This document shows, piece by piece, positions 11,625 through 22,600 of a stretch of DNA of 64,000 nt. The position numbers were made by a program, and so were the translations under genes. The DNA comes from Branchipolynoe longqiensis (lineage: Eukaryota; Annelida; Polychaeta; Phyllodocida; Polynoidae), in the NCBI GenBank assembly GCA_030323885.1, contig CM059193.1, forward strand, positions 79,201,447 through 79,265,446. The letters run 5' to 3'. The notes under the pieces were generated by a model. The model ran no database searches and had not been told where the DNA came from. It was given only the letters and a program-made list of their open reading frames with translations. Numbering within the stretch: the first letter of the stretch is position 1; every line of letters begins with the position of its first letter.

Positions 11625-12168
11625 TTGAGGATTTGCGTGTGACGTAGGCATCACACTACTCCTGCATCGTGGATGGATAGAAGCAGTTCATTCTGCTATC
11701 AAGTGTATGTAAATAAAACAAAAAGCACAAATCTATTCACTGCTACGATCTAATTCTGTTATTTAGAACCATTTATATTCAATCGGGGTTGAAATAATCA
11801 TATTTATGAGAATAACTTACTCAAAAAGGGAAATCATGTCAAGTTAAACCCAAAATTCAAGGGATATTGACGCCGATTCCGCATCGGCGGCGATATTGTC
11901 GAAGGTAAACAAAACAAAAAGCACAAATCTATTCACTGCTACGATCTAATTATGTTATTTTGAACCATGAATATTCAATCGGGGGTTGAAATAATGTTAC
12001 TATATGGGAATAGCTTACTCAAAAAGTGAAATTCGGTCAAATTAAACCCAAATCCAAGCGATATTAACACCCAACCACATCGGCAGTTTATGCTTTACTT
12101 TCTATCCAACCATGATGGCAGACGAGGCACTAATCACGTGGTGCTAATCGTTTGACGCAAATCCTCAA
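11625..12168. mobile_element. TTGAGGATTTGCG inverted-repeat element
   Basis: Ends TTGAGGATTTGCGTGTGAC and its near complement GTTTGACGCAAATCCTCAA. Inside is a direct duplication (ACAAAAAGCACAAATCTATT at about 11718 and 11911) and GCATCGGCGGCGATATT, similar to the module in the 4620 and 47731 elements. It appears to interrupt a SINE family 1 tail. Confidence 0.65.
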
Positions 12169-12380
12169 CAGGTACTGAATGGGGGACATTTCGCATAGTT
12201 ATTTTTTCCGACAATAGGTGGCGCATCGGTACTAGTGGGCCTAAACAGAGAGATGACAAGACAACATGCAGTCAGTTTGCATGACCATACCATTACTATG
12301 TCAGTGACACACGCTCTAATTTATTTATATCGCTGTAATATTTTGGAATGAAGGTTAGTGAATTGAATACTCCACATTAT

Positions 12381-12462
12381 GGGTTTAAGGAGAAGAAGAA
12401 GGAGGAGAAGGAGAAAAAGAAGCAGAAGGGGGAGCAGGAGCAGGAGCAGGAGGAAGAGCAGG
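12381..12462. repeat. Purine-only tract (GGAGAA type)
   Basis: Almost uninterrupted A/G on the plus strand. Lysine/glutamate-rich translations are compositional artefacts. Confidence 0.75.
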
Positions 12463-12469
12463 CCGGTAC

Positions 12470-12835
12470 GTGTCCGGAAAATGTGTGCAAAAAGAATGTC
12501 ATTACAACCACCACCGTCGGCCCGACGGTGGCCCGCCGGTGGCAAATATGTAAAAAGAATGGCAAAGAGCTGCGGACCACCACCGACGGCCCGATTTGGT
12601 CCGACGGTGGAAAATGTGTGCAAAAAGAATGGCAAAAAGCGGCGAACCACCACCGTCGGCCCGACGGTGGCCCCACTGTGGCAAATATGTAAAATGAATG
12701 GCAATGTGTGCAAAAAGAATGGCAAAAAGAATGGCAAAAAGCAGCGGACCACCACCGGTGGCCCGACGGTGGAAAATATGTGGCGACGGTGCGACCAATA
12801 GCCAACGTCGGCCCGACGGCTCTGTGTTATCTGGG
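12470..12835. repeat. Minisatellite with hairpin-forming core
   Basis: Irregular units combine GCAAAAAGAATGGC with CCACCACCGTCGGCCCGACG. The core CCGTCGGCCCGACGG is an almost perfect palindrome. Frames on both strands are open only because of the repetition. Confidence 0.7.
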
Positions 12836-12859
12836 GGAGAAGGAATGGGTGCAGGTTGA

Positions 12860-13400
12860 AAGAACAGATGGATGAGGAGGAGCAGAAGGGGCAGGAGTAG
12901 GAGAATCAAGAGGATGAGGAGGTGAAGAAGTGGGGATAAGTAAGAGAAGGAGAGGAAGGAGAAGGAGGAGGAGAGCGGGTGGAGGAGGTGAGGGAGGAGG
13001 AGGGGCAGGAGAAGAAGAGAAGGGGAGGAAGAAGAAGCGCGTGGAGGAGGAGGTGAGGGAGGAGGTGGAGGAGGAGGAAGAGAAGACGAAAAAGAAGAAA
13101 CAGAAGAAGAATATATAAACAATGTAAGAAAATTGTATAAATACCTAGATACCTGTAACACTTACTGTTGGAAGAGCAGTGATACGGCACTGACAAGATA
13201 TATATATATATATATATCTGAATAAGATTACTTTACTAAAAGAGTAAAATAATAAAAGAAGAAGAAGAAGAAAAATAAGAAGGAGAAGAAGAAGAAGAAG
13301 AAAAACGAGTAGCAGCGGAGAACGAGGAGGTGGGAGAGGATGATGTGGAGGAAGAGGAGGAAGAGGAGGAAGAAGTTTAAGGGGAGGAAAAGGGGGAAAA
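12860..13400. repeat. Purine-rich tracts broken by unique sequence
   Basis: Two long GAGGA/GAAGAAG blocks (about 12895-13115 and 13255-13395) flank a short unique stretch with a TA run at 13200. They lie downstream of the last known SLC18B1 exon. Confidence 0.7.
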
Positions 13401-13575
13401 AAGAGATTCTGGCTTGTCATATTCCCTTACAACTACCATCAGTTACCATCAGTGTGTCATCCAACCATAGATGGCCTAAGCAAACAAAACAAAAAAGGTG
13501 ATTTGTGACGTCAAATGCCAATCGCCAATAGTCTCGCTTGGGGACTTCTAATGTGCTGGCGCTCAAGTTACTCAC

Positions 13576-13669
13576 ACTGGCCAGAATGACGAAGCCGACC
13601 GCGGTGCTGGTCCAAGGGAAGCCGATCTTGTCCAGCATCGCTCCACTTACCACCGGGCCCAGAAAGGCA
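13576..13669 (-). CDS. SLC18B1: SLC18B1 exon 11 (TM11-12), last exon identified
   Basis: It encodes AFLGPVVSGAMLDKIGFPW to GFVILAS. The donor AGT|GTGAGT is strong, so at least one further exon is expected downstream (lower coordinates). Confidence 0.92.
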
Positions 13670-16600
13670 CTGAAAAAGGGCAGTCAGTGTAACAATCACA
13701 GGCTGCTTTAACCTCTCTAAGCTACAGCCTTTGGCGTTTCTTGTCAACATCATAATGTTGATTGGTGGTTTTACATCCTAGCAACATCTAAGGTCATATC
13801 AGGATGGTACCAACTTGTAACAGTGTGCACTCATGGCGACTTAATAGTGCTGCCCCATTGGGAGACCAGGCTGCTCTCAACAGGACCCGATATCCCACTC
13901 TGACACATTATTCTGACACCGAGCCAACCAGTCCTTGCCCTATCCTGATAATGCTGAGCGCCTGGCTAGGAAGCAACAAGTATCAATTTTGTAAGTCATT
14001 GGTTTGACTCGACCAGGAATTGAACTCCCGACCTTCTTCATGAGAGGCCTGCGCTCTACCGATAAAAGTACTCAGGCCATTCTCCATAATTTTGCCGCCC
14101 ACCCAACAGCAAAAGAGTGAAGAACTCCTCGGGTTGAGCACCTGGTTATCAGTCGGACTCGAACTCTACCTCTTAGCTTAATTTGTCATTAAACTTCATA
14201 TAGAGAAATAAAGCTCATACTATTGACTCATACTACAGCAGCCCTCTGTCTTCATTGTGAATTCAGGAATGAAAGTGGTCTCCAGCAAAAATCGCTGCAA
14301 TTAAGTCGAAATTATTATACCGACGGTAATTTTCCGCGAAAATGCGGATCTTCTCCCATAGACTTAACACTGTCAGGGAATCGCGGGAAAAATACCGGAA
14401 GTCATGTTTCAACTATTCTTATTGTGCCTATTTTATCACCCACACCTAACTCGTTCTTGTTTGGGTTTTATGTTCTAGAAACATATAATGTCACACAAGA
14501 ACGGGATTCAAACGACCCAACTGTTGTCATACTCATATACATCCTGATTCCTTGGAATTTTAATCGGTAAATATTTTTTTTAATCAGGGAAATCCACGAA
14601 ACCGCAGAGATCTTTCATCCCTGTGAAATATCAACATTGCCAGGAAATATATAGAAGGTTGGAATCTTACCCTGACGAGAAGGCACTAGTGAAGATTCCA
14701 GAGATCAGGCCGTATGTGTGTAACGTGTCGGGCATGCCGCACTGCCTGCAACACAACGCATGGAGAGTGAATGTGTTGTCTTCAAGTTAAAGCTGCATAA
14801 TTGAACAACATGAACCCGACAACGCATGGAGAGTGAATGTGTTGTCTTCAAGTTAAAGCTGCATAATTGAACAACACGAGCCCGACAACGCATGGAGAGT
14901 GAATGTGTTGTCTTCAAGTTAAAGCTGCATAATTGAACAACATGAACCCGACAACGCATGGAGAGTGAATGTGTTGTCTTCAAGTTAAAGCTGCATAATT
15001 GAACAACATGAACCCGACAACGCATGGAGAGTGAATGTGTTGTCTTCAAGTTAAAGCTGCATAATTGAACAACATGAACCCGACAACGCATGGAGAGTGA
15101 ATGTGTTGTCTTCAAGTTAAAGCTGCATAATTGAACAACACGACCCGACAACCATGGAGAGTGAATGTGGTCTTCAAGTTAAAGCTGCATAATTGAACAA
15201 CATGAACCCGACAACGCATGGAGAGTGAATGTGTTGTCTTCAAGTTAAAGCTGCATAATTGAACAACATGAACCCGACAACGCATGGAGAGTGAATGTGT
15301 TGTCTTCAAGTTAAAGCTGCATAATTGAACAACATGAACCCGACAACGCATGGAGAGTGAATGTGTTGTCTTCAAGTTAAAGCTGCATAATTGAACAACA
15401 TGAACCCGACAACGCATGGAGAGTGAATGTGTTGTCTTCAAGTTAAAGCTGCATAATTGAACAACACGAGCCCGACAACGCATGGAGAGTGAATGTGTTG
15501 TCTTCAAGTTAAAGCTGCATAATTGAACAACATGAACCCGACAACGCATGGAGAGTGAATGTGTTGTCTTCAAGTTAAAGCTGCATAATTGAACAACATG
15601 AACCCGACAATGCATGGAGAGTGAATGTGTTGTCTTCAAGTTAAAGCTGCATAATTGAACAACATGAACCCGACAACGCATGGAGAGTGAATGTGTTGTC
15701 TTCAAGTTAAAGCTGCATAATTGAACAACACGAGCCCGACAACGCATGGAGAGTGAATGTGTTGTCTTCAAGTTAAAGCTGCATAATTGAACAACATGAA
15801 CCCGACAACGCATGGAGAGTGAATGTGTTGTCTTCAAGTTAAAGCTGCATAATTGAACAACATGAACCCGACAACGCATGGAGAGTGAATGTGTTGTCTT
15901 CAAGTTAAAGCTGCATAATTGAACAACATGAACCCGACAACGCATGGAGAGTGAATGTGTTGTCTTCAAGTTAAAGCTGCATAATTGAACAACATGAACC
16001 CGACAACGCATGGAGAGTGAATGTGTTGTCTTCAAGTTAAAGCTGCATAATTGAACAACATGAACCCGACAACGCATGGAGAGTGAATGTGTTGTCTTCA
16101 AGTTAAAGCTGCATAATTGAACAACATGAACCCGACAACGCATGGAGAGTGAATGTGTTGTCTTCAAGTTAAAGCTGCATAATTGAACAACACGAACCCG
16201 ACAACACATGGAGAGTGAATGTGTTGTCTTCAAGTTAAAGCTGCATAATTGAACAACATGAACCCGACAACGCATGGAGAGTGAATGTGTTGTCTTCAAG
16301 TTAAAGCTGCATAATTGAACAACATGAACCCGACAACGCATGGAGAGTGAATGTGTTGTCTTCAAGTTAAAGCTGCATAATTGAACAACATGAACCCGAC
16401 AACGCATGGAGAGTGAATGTGTTGTCTTCAAGTTAAAGCTGCATAATTGAACAACATGAACCCGACAACGCATGGAGAGTGAATGTGTTGTCTTCAAGTT
16501 AAAGCTGCATAATTGAACAACACGAACCCGACAACGCATGGAGAGTGAATGTGTTGTCTTCAAGTTAAAGCTGCATAATTGAACAACACGAACCCGACAA

Positions 16601-19600
16601 CACATGGAGAGTGAATGTGTTGTCTTCAAGTTAAAGCTGCATAATTGAACAACATGAACCCGACAACGCATGGAGAGTGAATGTGTTGTCTTCAAGTTAA
16701 AGCTGCATAATTGAACAACATGAACCCGACAACGCATGGAGAGTGAATGTGTTGTCTTCAAGTTAAAGCTGCATAATTGAACAACATGAACCCGACAACG
16801 CATGGAGAGTGAATGTGTTGTCTTCAAGTTAAAGCTGCATAATTGAACAACATGAACCCGACAACGCATGGAGAGTGAATGTGTTGTCTTCAAGTTAAAG
16901 CTGCATAATTGAACAACATGAACCCGACAACGCATGGAGAGTGAATGTGTTGTCTTCAAGTTAAAGCTGCATAATTGAACAACATGAACCCGACAATGCA
17001 TGGAGAGTGAATGTGTTGTCTTCAAGTTAAAGCTGCATAATTGAACAACATGAACCCGACAACGCATGGAGAGTGAATGTGTTGTCTTCAAGTTAAAGCT
17101 GCATAATTGAACAACATGAACCCGACAACGCATGGAGAGTGAATGTGTTGTCTTCAAGTTAAAGCTGCATAATTGAACAACATGAACCCGACAACGCATG
17201 GAGAGTGAATGTGTTGTCTTCAAGTTAAAGCTGCATAATTGAACAACATGAACCCGACAACGCATGGAGAGTGAATGTGTTGTCTTCAAGTTAAAGCTGC
17301 ATAATTGAACAACATGAACCCGACAACGCATGGAGAGTGAATGTGTTGTCTTCAAGTTAAAGCTGCATAATTGAACAACATGAACCCGACAACGCATGGA
17401 GAGTGAATGTGTTGTCTTCAAGTTAAAGCTGCATAATTGAACAACATGAACCCGACAATGCATGGAGAGTGAATGTGTTGTCTTCAAGTTAAAGCTGCAT
17501 AATTGAACAACACGAACCCGACAACGCATGGAGAGTGAATGTGTTGTCTTCAAGTTAAAGCTGCATAATTGAACAACATGAACCCGACAACGCATGGAGA
17601 GTGAATGTGTTGTCTTCAAGTTAAAGCTGCATAATTGAACAACACGAACCCGACAACGCATGGAGAGTGAATGTGTTGTCTTCAAGTTAAAGCTGCATAA
17701 TTGAACAACATGAACCCGACAATGCATGGAGAGTGAATGTGTTGTCTTCAAGTTAAAGCTGCATAATTGAACAACACGAACCCGACAACGCATGGAGAGT
17801 GAATGTGTTGTCTTCAAGTTAAAGCTGCATAATTGAACAACATGAACCCGACAACGCATGGAGAGTGAATGTGTTGTCTTCAAGTTAAAGCTGCATAATT
17901 GAACAACACGAAGCCCGACAACGCATGGAGAGTGAATGTGTTGTCTTCAAGTTAAAGCTGCATAATTGAACAACATGAACCCGACAACGCATGGAGAGTG
18001 AATGTGTTGTCTTCAAGTTAAAGCTGCATAATTGAACAACATGAACCCGACAACGCATGGAGAGTGAATGTGTTGTCTTCAAGTTAAAGCTGCATAATTG
18101 AACAACACGAACCCGACAACGCATGGAGAGTGAATGTGTTGTCTTCAAGTTAAAGCTGCATAATTGAACAACATGAACCCGACAACGCATGGAGAGTGAA
18201 TGTGTTGTCTTCAAGTTAAAGCTGCATAATTGAACAACATGAACCCGACAACGCATGGAGAGTGAATGTGTTGTCTTCAAGTTAAAGCTGCATAATTGAA
18301 CAACATGAACCCGACAACGCATGGAGAGTGAATGTGTTGTCTTCAAGTTAAAGCTGCATAATTGAACAACATGAACCCGACAACGCATGGAGAGTGAATG
18401 TGTTGTCTTCAAGTTAAAGCTGCATAATTGAACAACACGAACCCGACAACGCATGGAGAGTGAATGTGTTGTCTTCAAGTTAAAGCTGCATAATTGAACA
18501 ACATGAACCCGACAACGCATGGAGAGTGAATGTGTTGTCTTCAAGTTAAAGCTGCATAATTGAACAACATGAACCCGACAACGCATGGAGAGTGAATGTG
18601 TTGTCTTCAAGTTAAAGCTGCATAATTGAACAACACGAACCCGACAACGCATGGAGAGTGAATGTGTTGTCTTCAAGTTAAAGCTGCATAATTGAACAAC
18701 ACGAGCCCGACAACACATGGAGAGTGAATGTGTTGTCTTCAAGTTAAAGCTGCATAATTGAACAACATGAACCCGACAACGCATGGAGAGTGAATGTGTT
18801 GTCTTCAAGTTAAAGCTGCATAATTGAACAACACGAACCCGACAACGCATGGAGAGTGAATGTGTTGTCTTCAAGTTAAAGCTGCATAATTGAACAACAT
18901 GAACCCGACAACGCATGGAGAGTGAATGTGTTGTCTTCAAGTTAAAGCTGCATAATTGAACAACACGAGCCCGACAACACATGGAGAGTGAATGTGTTGT
19001 CTTCAAGTTAAAGATGCATAATTGAACAACATGAGCCCGACAACGCATGGAGAGTGAATGTGTTGTCTTCAAGTTAAAGCTGCATAATTGAACAACATGA
19101 ACCCGACAACGCATGGAGAGTGAATGTGTTGTCTTCAAGTTAAAGCTGCATAATTGAACAACACGAGCCCGACAACGCATGGAGAGTGAATGTGTTGTCT
19201 TCAAGTTAAAGCTGCATAATTGAACAACATGAACCCGACAACGCATGGAGAGTGAATGTGTTGTCTTCAAGTTAAAGCTGCATAATTGAACAACATGAAC
19301 CCGACAACGCATGGAGAGTGAATGTGTTGTCTTCAAGTTAAAGCTGCATAATTGAACAACATGAACCCGACAACGCATGGAGAGTGAATGTGTTGTCTTC
19401 AAGTTAAAGCTGCATAATTGAACAACATGAACCCGACAACGCATGGAGAGTGAATGTGTTGTCTTCAAGTTAAAGCTGCATAATTGAACAACACGAACCC
19501 GACAACGCATGGAGAGTGAATGTGTTGTCTTCAAGTTAAAGCTGCATAATTGAACAACATGAACCCGACAACGCATGGAGAGTGAATGTGTTGTCTTCAA

Positions 19601-22600
19601 GTTAAAGCTGCATAATTGAACAACATGAACCCGACAACGCATGGAGAGTGAATGTGTTGTCTTCAAGTTAAAGCTGCATAATTGAACAACACGAGCCCGA
19701 CAACGCATGGAGAGTGAATGTGTTGTCTTCAAGTTAAAGCTGCATAATTGAACAACATGAACCCGACAACGCATGGAGAGTGAATGTGTTGTCTTCAAGT
19801 TAAAGCTGCATAATTGAACAACACGAGCCCGACAACGCATGGAGAGTGAATGTGTTGTCTTCAAGTTAAAGCTGCATAATTGAACAACATGAACCCGACA
19901 ACGCATGGAGAGTGAATGTGTTGTCTTCAAGTTAAAGCTGCATAATTGAACAACATGAACCCGACAACGCATGGAGAGTGAATGTGTTGTCTTCAAGTTA
20001 AAGCTGCATAATTGAACAACACGAGCCCGACAACGCATGGAGAGTGAATGTGTTGTCTTCAAGTTAAAGCTGCATAATTGAACAACATAAACCCGACAAC
20101 GCATGGAGAGTGAATGTGTTGTCTTCAAGTTAAAGCTGCATAATTGAACAACATGAACCCGACAATGCATGGAGAGTGAATGTGTTGTCTTCAAGTTAAA
20201 GCTGCATAATTGAACAACATGAACCCGACAACGCATGGAGAGTGAATGTGTTGTCTTCAAGTTAAAGCTGCATAATTGAACAACATGAACCCGACAACGC
20301 ATGGAGAGTGAATGTGTTGTCTTCAAGTTAAAGCTGCATAATTGAACAACATGAACCCGACAACGCATGGAGAGTGAATGTGTTGTCTTCAAGTTAAAGC
20401 TGCATAATTGAACAACACGAACCCGACAACGCATGGAGAGTGAATGTGTTGTCTTCAAGTTAAAGCTGCATAATTGAACAACATGAACCCGACAACACAT
20501 GGAGATTGAATGTGTTGTCTTCAAGTTAAAGCTGCATAATTGAACAACACGAGCCCGACAACACATGGAGAGTGAATGTGTTGTCTTCAAGTTAAAGCTG
20601 CATAATTGAACAACATGAACCCGACAACGCATGGAGAGTGAATGTGTTGTCTTCAAGTTAAAGCTGCATAATTGAACAACACGAGCCCGACAACGCATGG
20701 AGAGTGAATGTGTTGTCTTCAAGTTAAAGCTGCATAATTGAACAACATGAACCCGACAACGCATGGAGAGTGAATGTGTTGTCTTCAAGTTAAAGCTGCA
20801 TAATTGAACAACATGAACCCGACAACGCATGGAGAGTGAATGTGTTGTCTTCAAGTTAAAGCTGCATAATTGAACAACACGAACCCGACAACGCATGGAG
20901 AGTGAATGTGTTGTCTTCAAGTTAAAGATGCATAATTGAACAACATGAACCCGACAACGCATGGAGAGTGAATGTGTTGTCTTCAAGTTAAAGCTGCATA
21001 ATTGAACAACATGAACCCGACAACGCATGGAGAGTGAATGTGTTGTCTTCAAGTTAAAGCTGCATAATTGAACAACACGAACCCGACAACGCATGGAGAG
21101 TGAATGTGTTGTCTTCAAGTTAAAGCTGCATAATTGAACAACACGAGCCCGACAACACATGGAGAGTGAATGTGTTGTCTTCAAGTTAAAGCTGCATAAT
21201 TGAACAACACGAGCCCGACAACACATGGAGAGTGAATGTGTTGTCTTCAAGTTAAAGCTGCATAATTGAACAACACGAGCCCGACAACACATGGAGAGTG
21301 AATGTGTTGTCTTCAAGTTAAAGCTGCATAATTGAACAACACGAGCCCGACAACGCATGGAGAGTGAATGCATTGTCTTCAAGTTAAAGCTGCATAATTG
21401 AACAACATGAACCCGACAACGCATGGAGAGTGAATGTGTTGTCTTCAAGTTAAAGCTGCATAATTGAACAACATGAACCCGACAATGCATGGAGAGTGAA
21501 TGTGGTCTTCAAGTTAAAGCTGCATAATTGAACAACATGAACCCGACAACGCATGGAGAGTGAATGTGTTGTCTTCAAGTTAAAGCTGCATAATTGAACA
21601 ACACGAACCCGACAACGCATGGAGAGTGAATGTGTTGTCTTCAAGTTAAAGCTGCATAATTGAACAACATGAACCCGACAACGCATGGAGAGTGAATGTG
21701 TTGTCTTCAAGTTAAAGCTGCATAATTGAACAACATGAACCCGACAACGCATGGAGAGTGAATGTGTGTCTTCAAGTTAAAGCTGCATAATTGAACAACA
21801 TGAACCCGACAACGCATGGAGAGTGAATGTGTTGTCTTCAAGTTAAAGCTGCATAATTGAACAACACGAACCCGACAACGCATGGAGAGTGAATGTGTTG
21901 TCTTCAAGTTAAAGCTGCATAATTGAACAACATGAACCCGACAACACATGGAGAGTGAATGTGTTGTCTTCAAGTTAAAGCTGCATAATTGAACAACACA
22001 AGCCCGACAACACATGGAGAGTGAATGTGTTGTCTTCAAGTTAAAGCTGCATAATTGAACAACATGAACCCGACAACGCATGGAGAGTGAATGTGGTCTT
22101 CAAGTTAAAGCTGCATAATTGAACAACACGAGCCCGACAACACATGGAGAGTGAATGTGTTGTCTTCAAGTTAAAGGTGCATAATTGAACAACATAAACC
22201 CGACAATGCATGGAGAGTGAATGTGTTGTCTTCAAGTTAAAGCTGCATAATTGAACAACATGAACCCGACAACGCATGGAGAGTGAATGTGTTGTCTTCA
22301 AGTTAAAGGTGCATAATTGAACAACATGAACCCGACAATGCATGGAGAGTGAATGTGTTGTCTTCAAGTTAAAGCTGCATAATTGAACAACACGAGCCCG
22401 ACAACGCATGGAGAGTGAATGTGTTGTCTTCAAGTTAAAGCTGCATAATTGAACAACATGAACCCGACAACGCATGGAGAGTGAATGTGTTGTCTTCAAG
22501 TTAAAGCTGCATAATTGAACAACACGAACCCGACAACGCATGGAGAGTGAATGTGTTGTCTTCAAGTTAAAGCTGCATAATTGAACAACATGAACCCGAC

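Noticed and set aside
12321..13420. Overlapping ORFs with poly-Leu, poly-Pro or poly-Lys
   Set aside because: Arise from purine tracts and the hairpin minisatellite; no domain or splice context, though a hidden last exon of SLC18B1 was looked for here.
15112..21490. ORFs of 923 and 1201 codons as a repeat-protein gene
   Set aside because: They are created by a 66-bp (22-codon) satellite lacking stops. Units differ mainly at CpGs, frames break at indels, and the array is inside an SLC18B1 intron.
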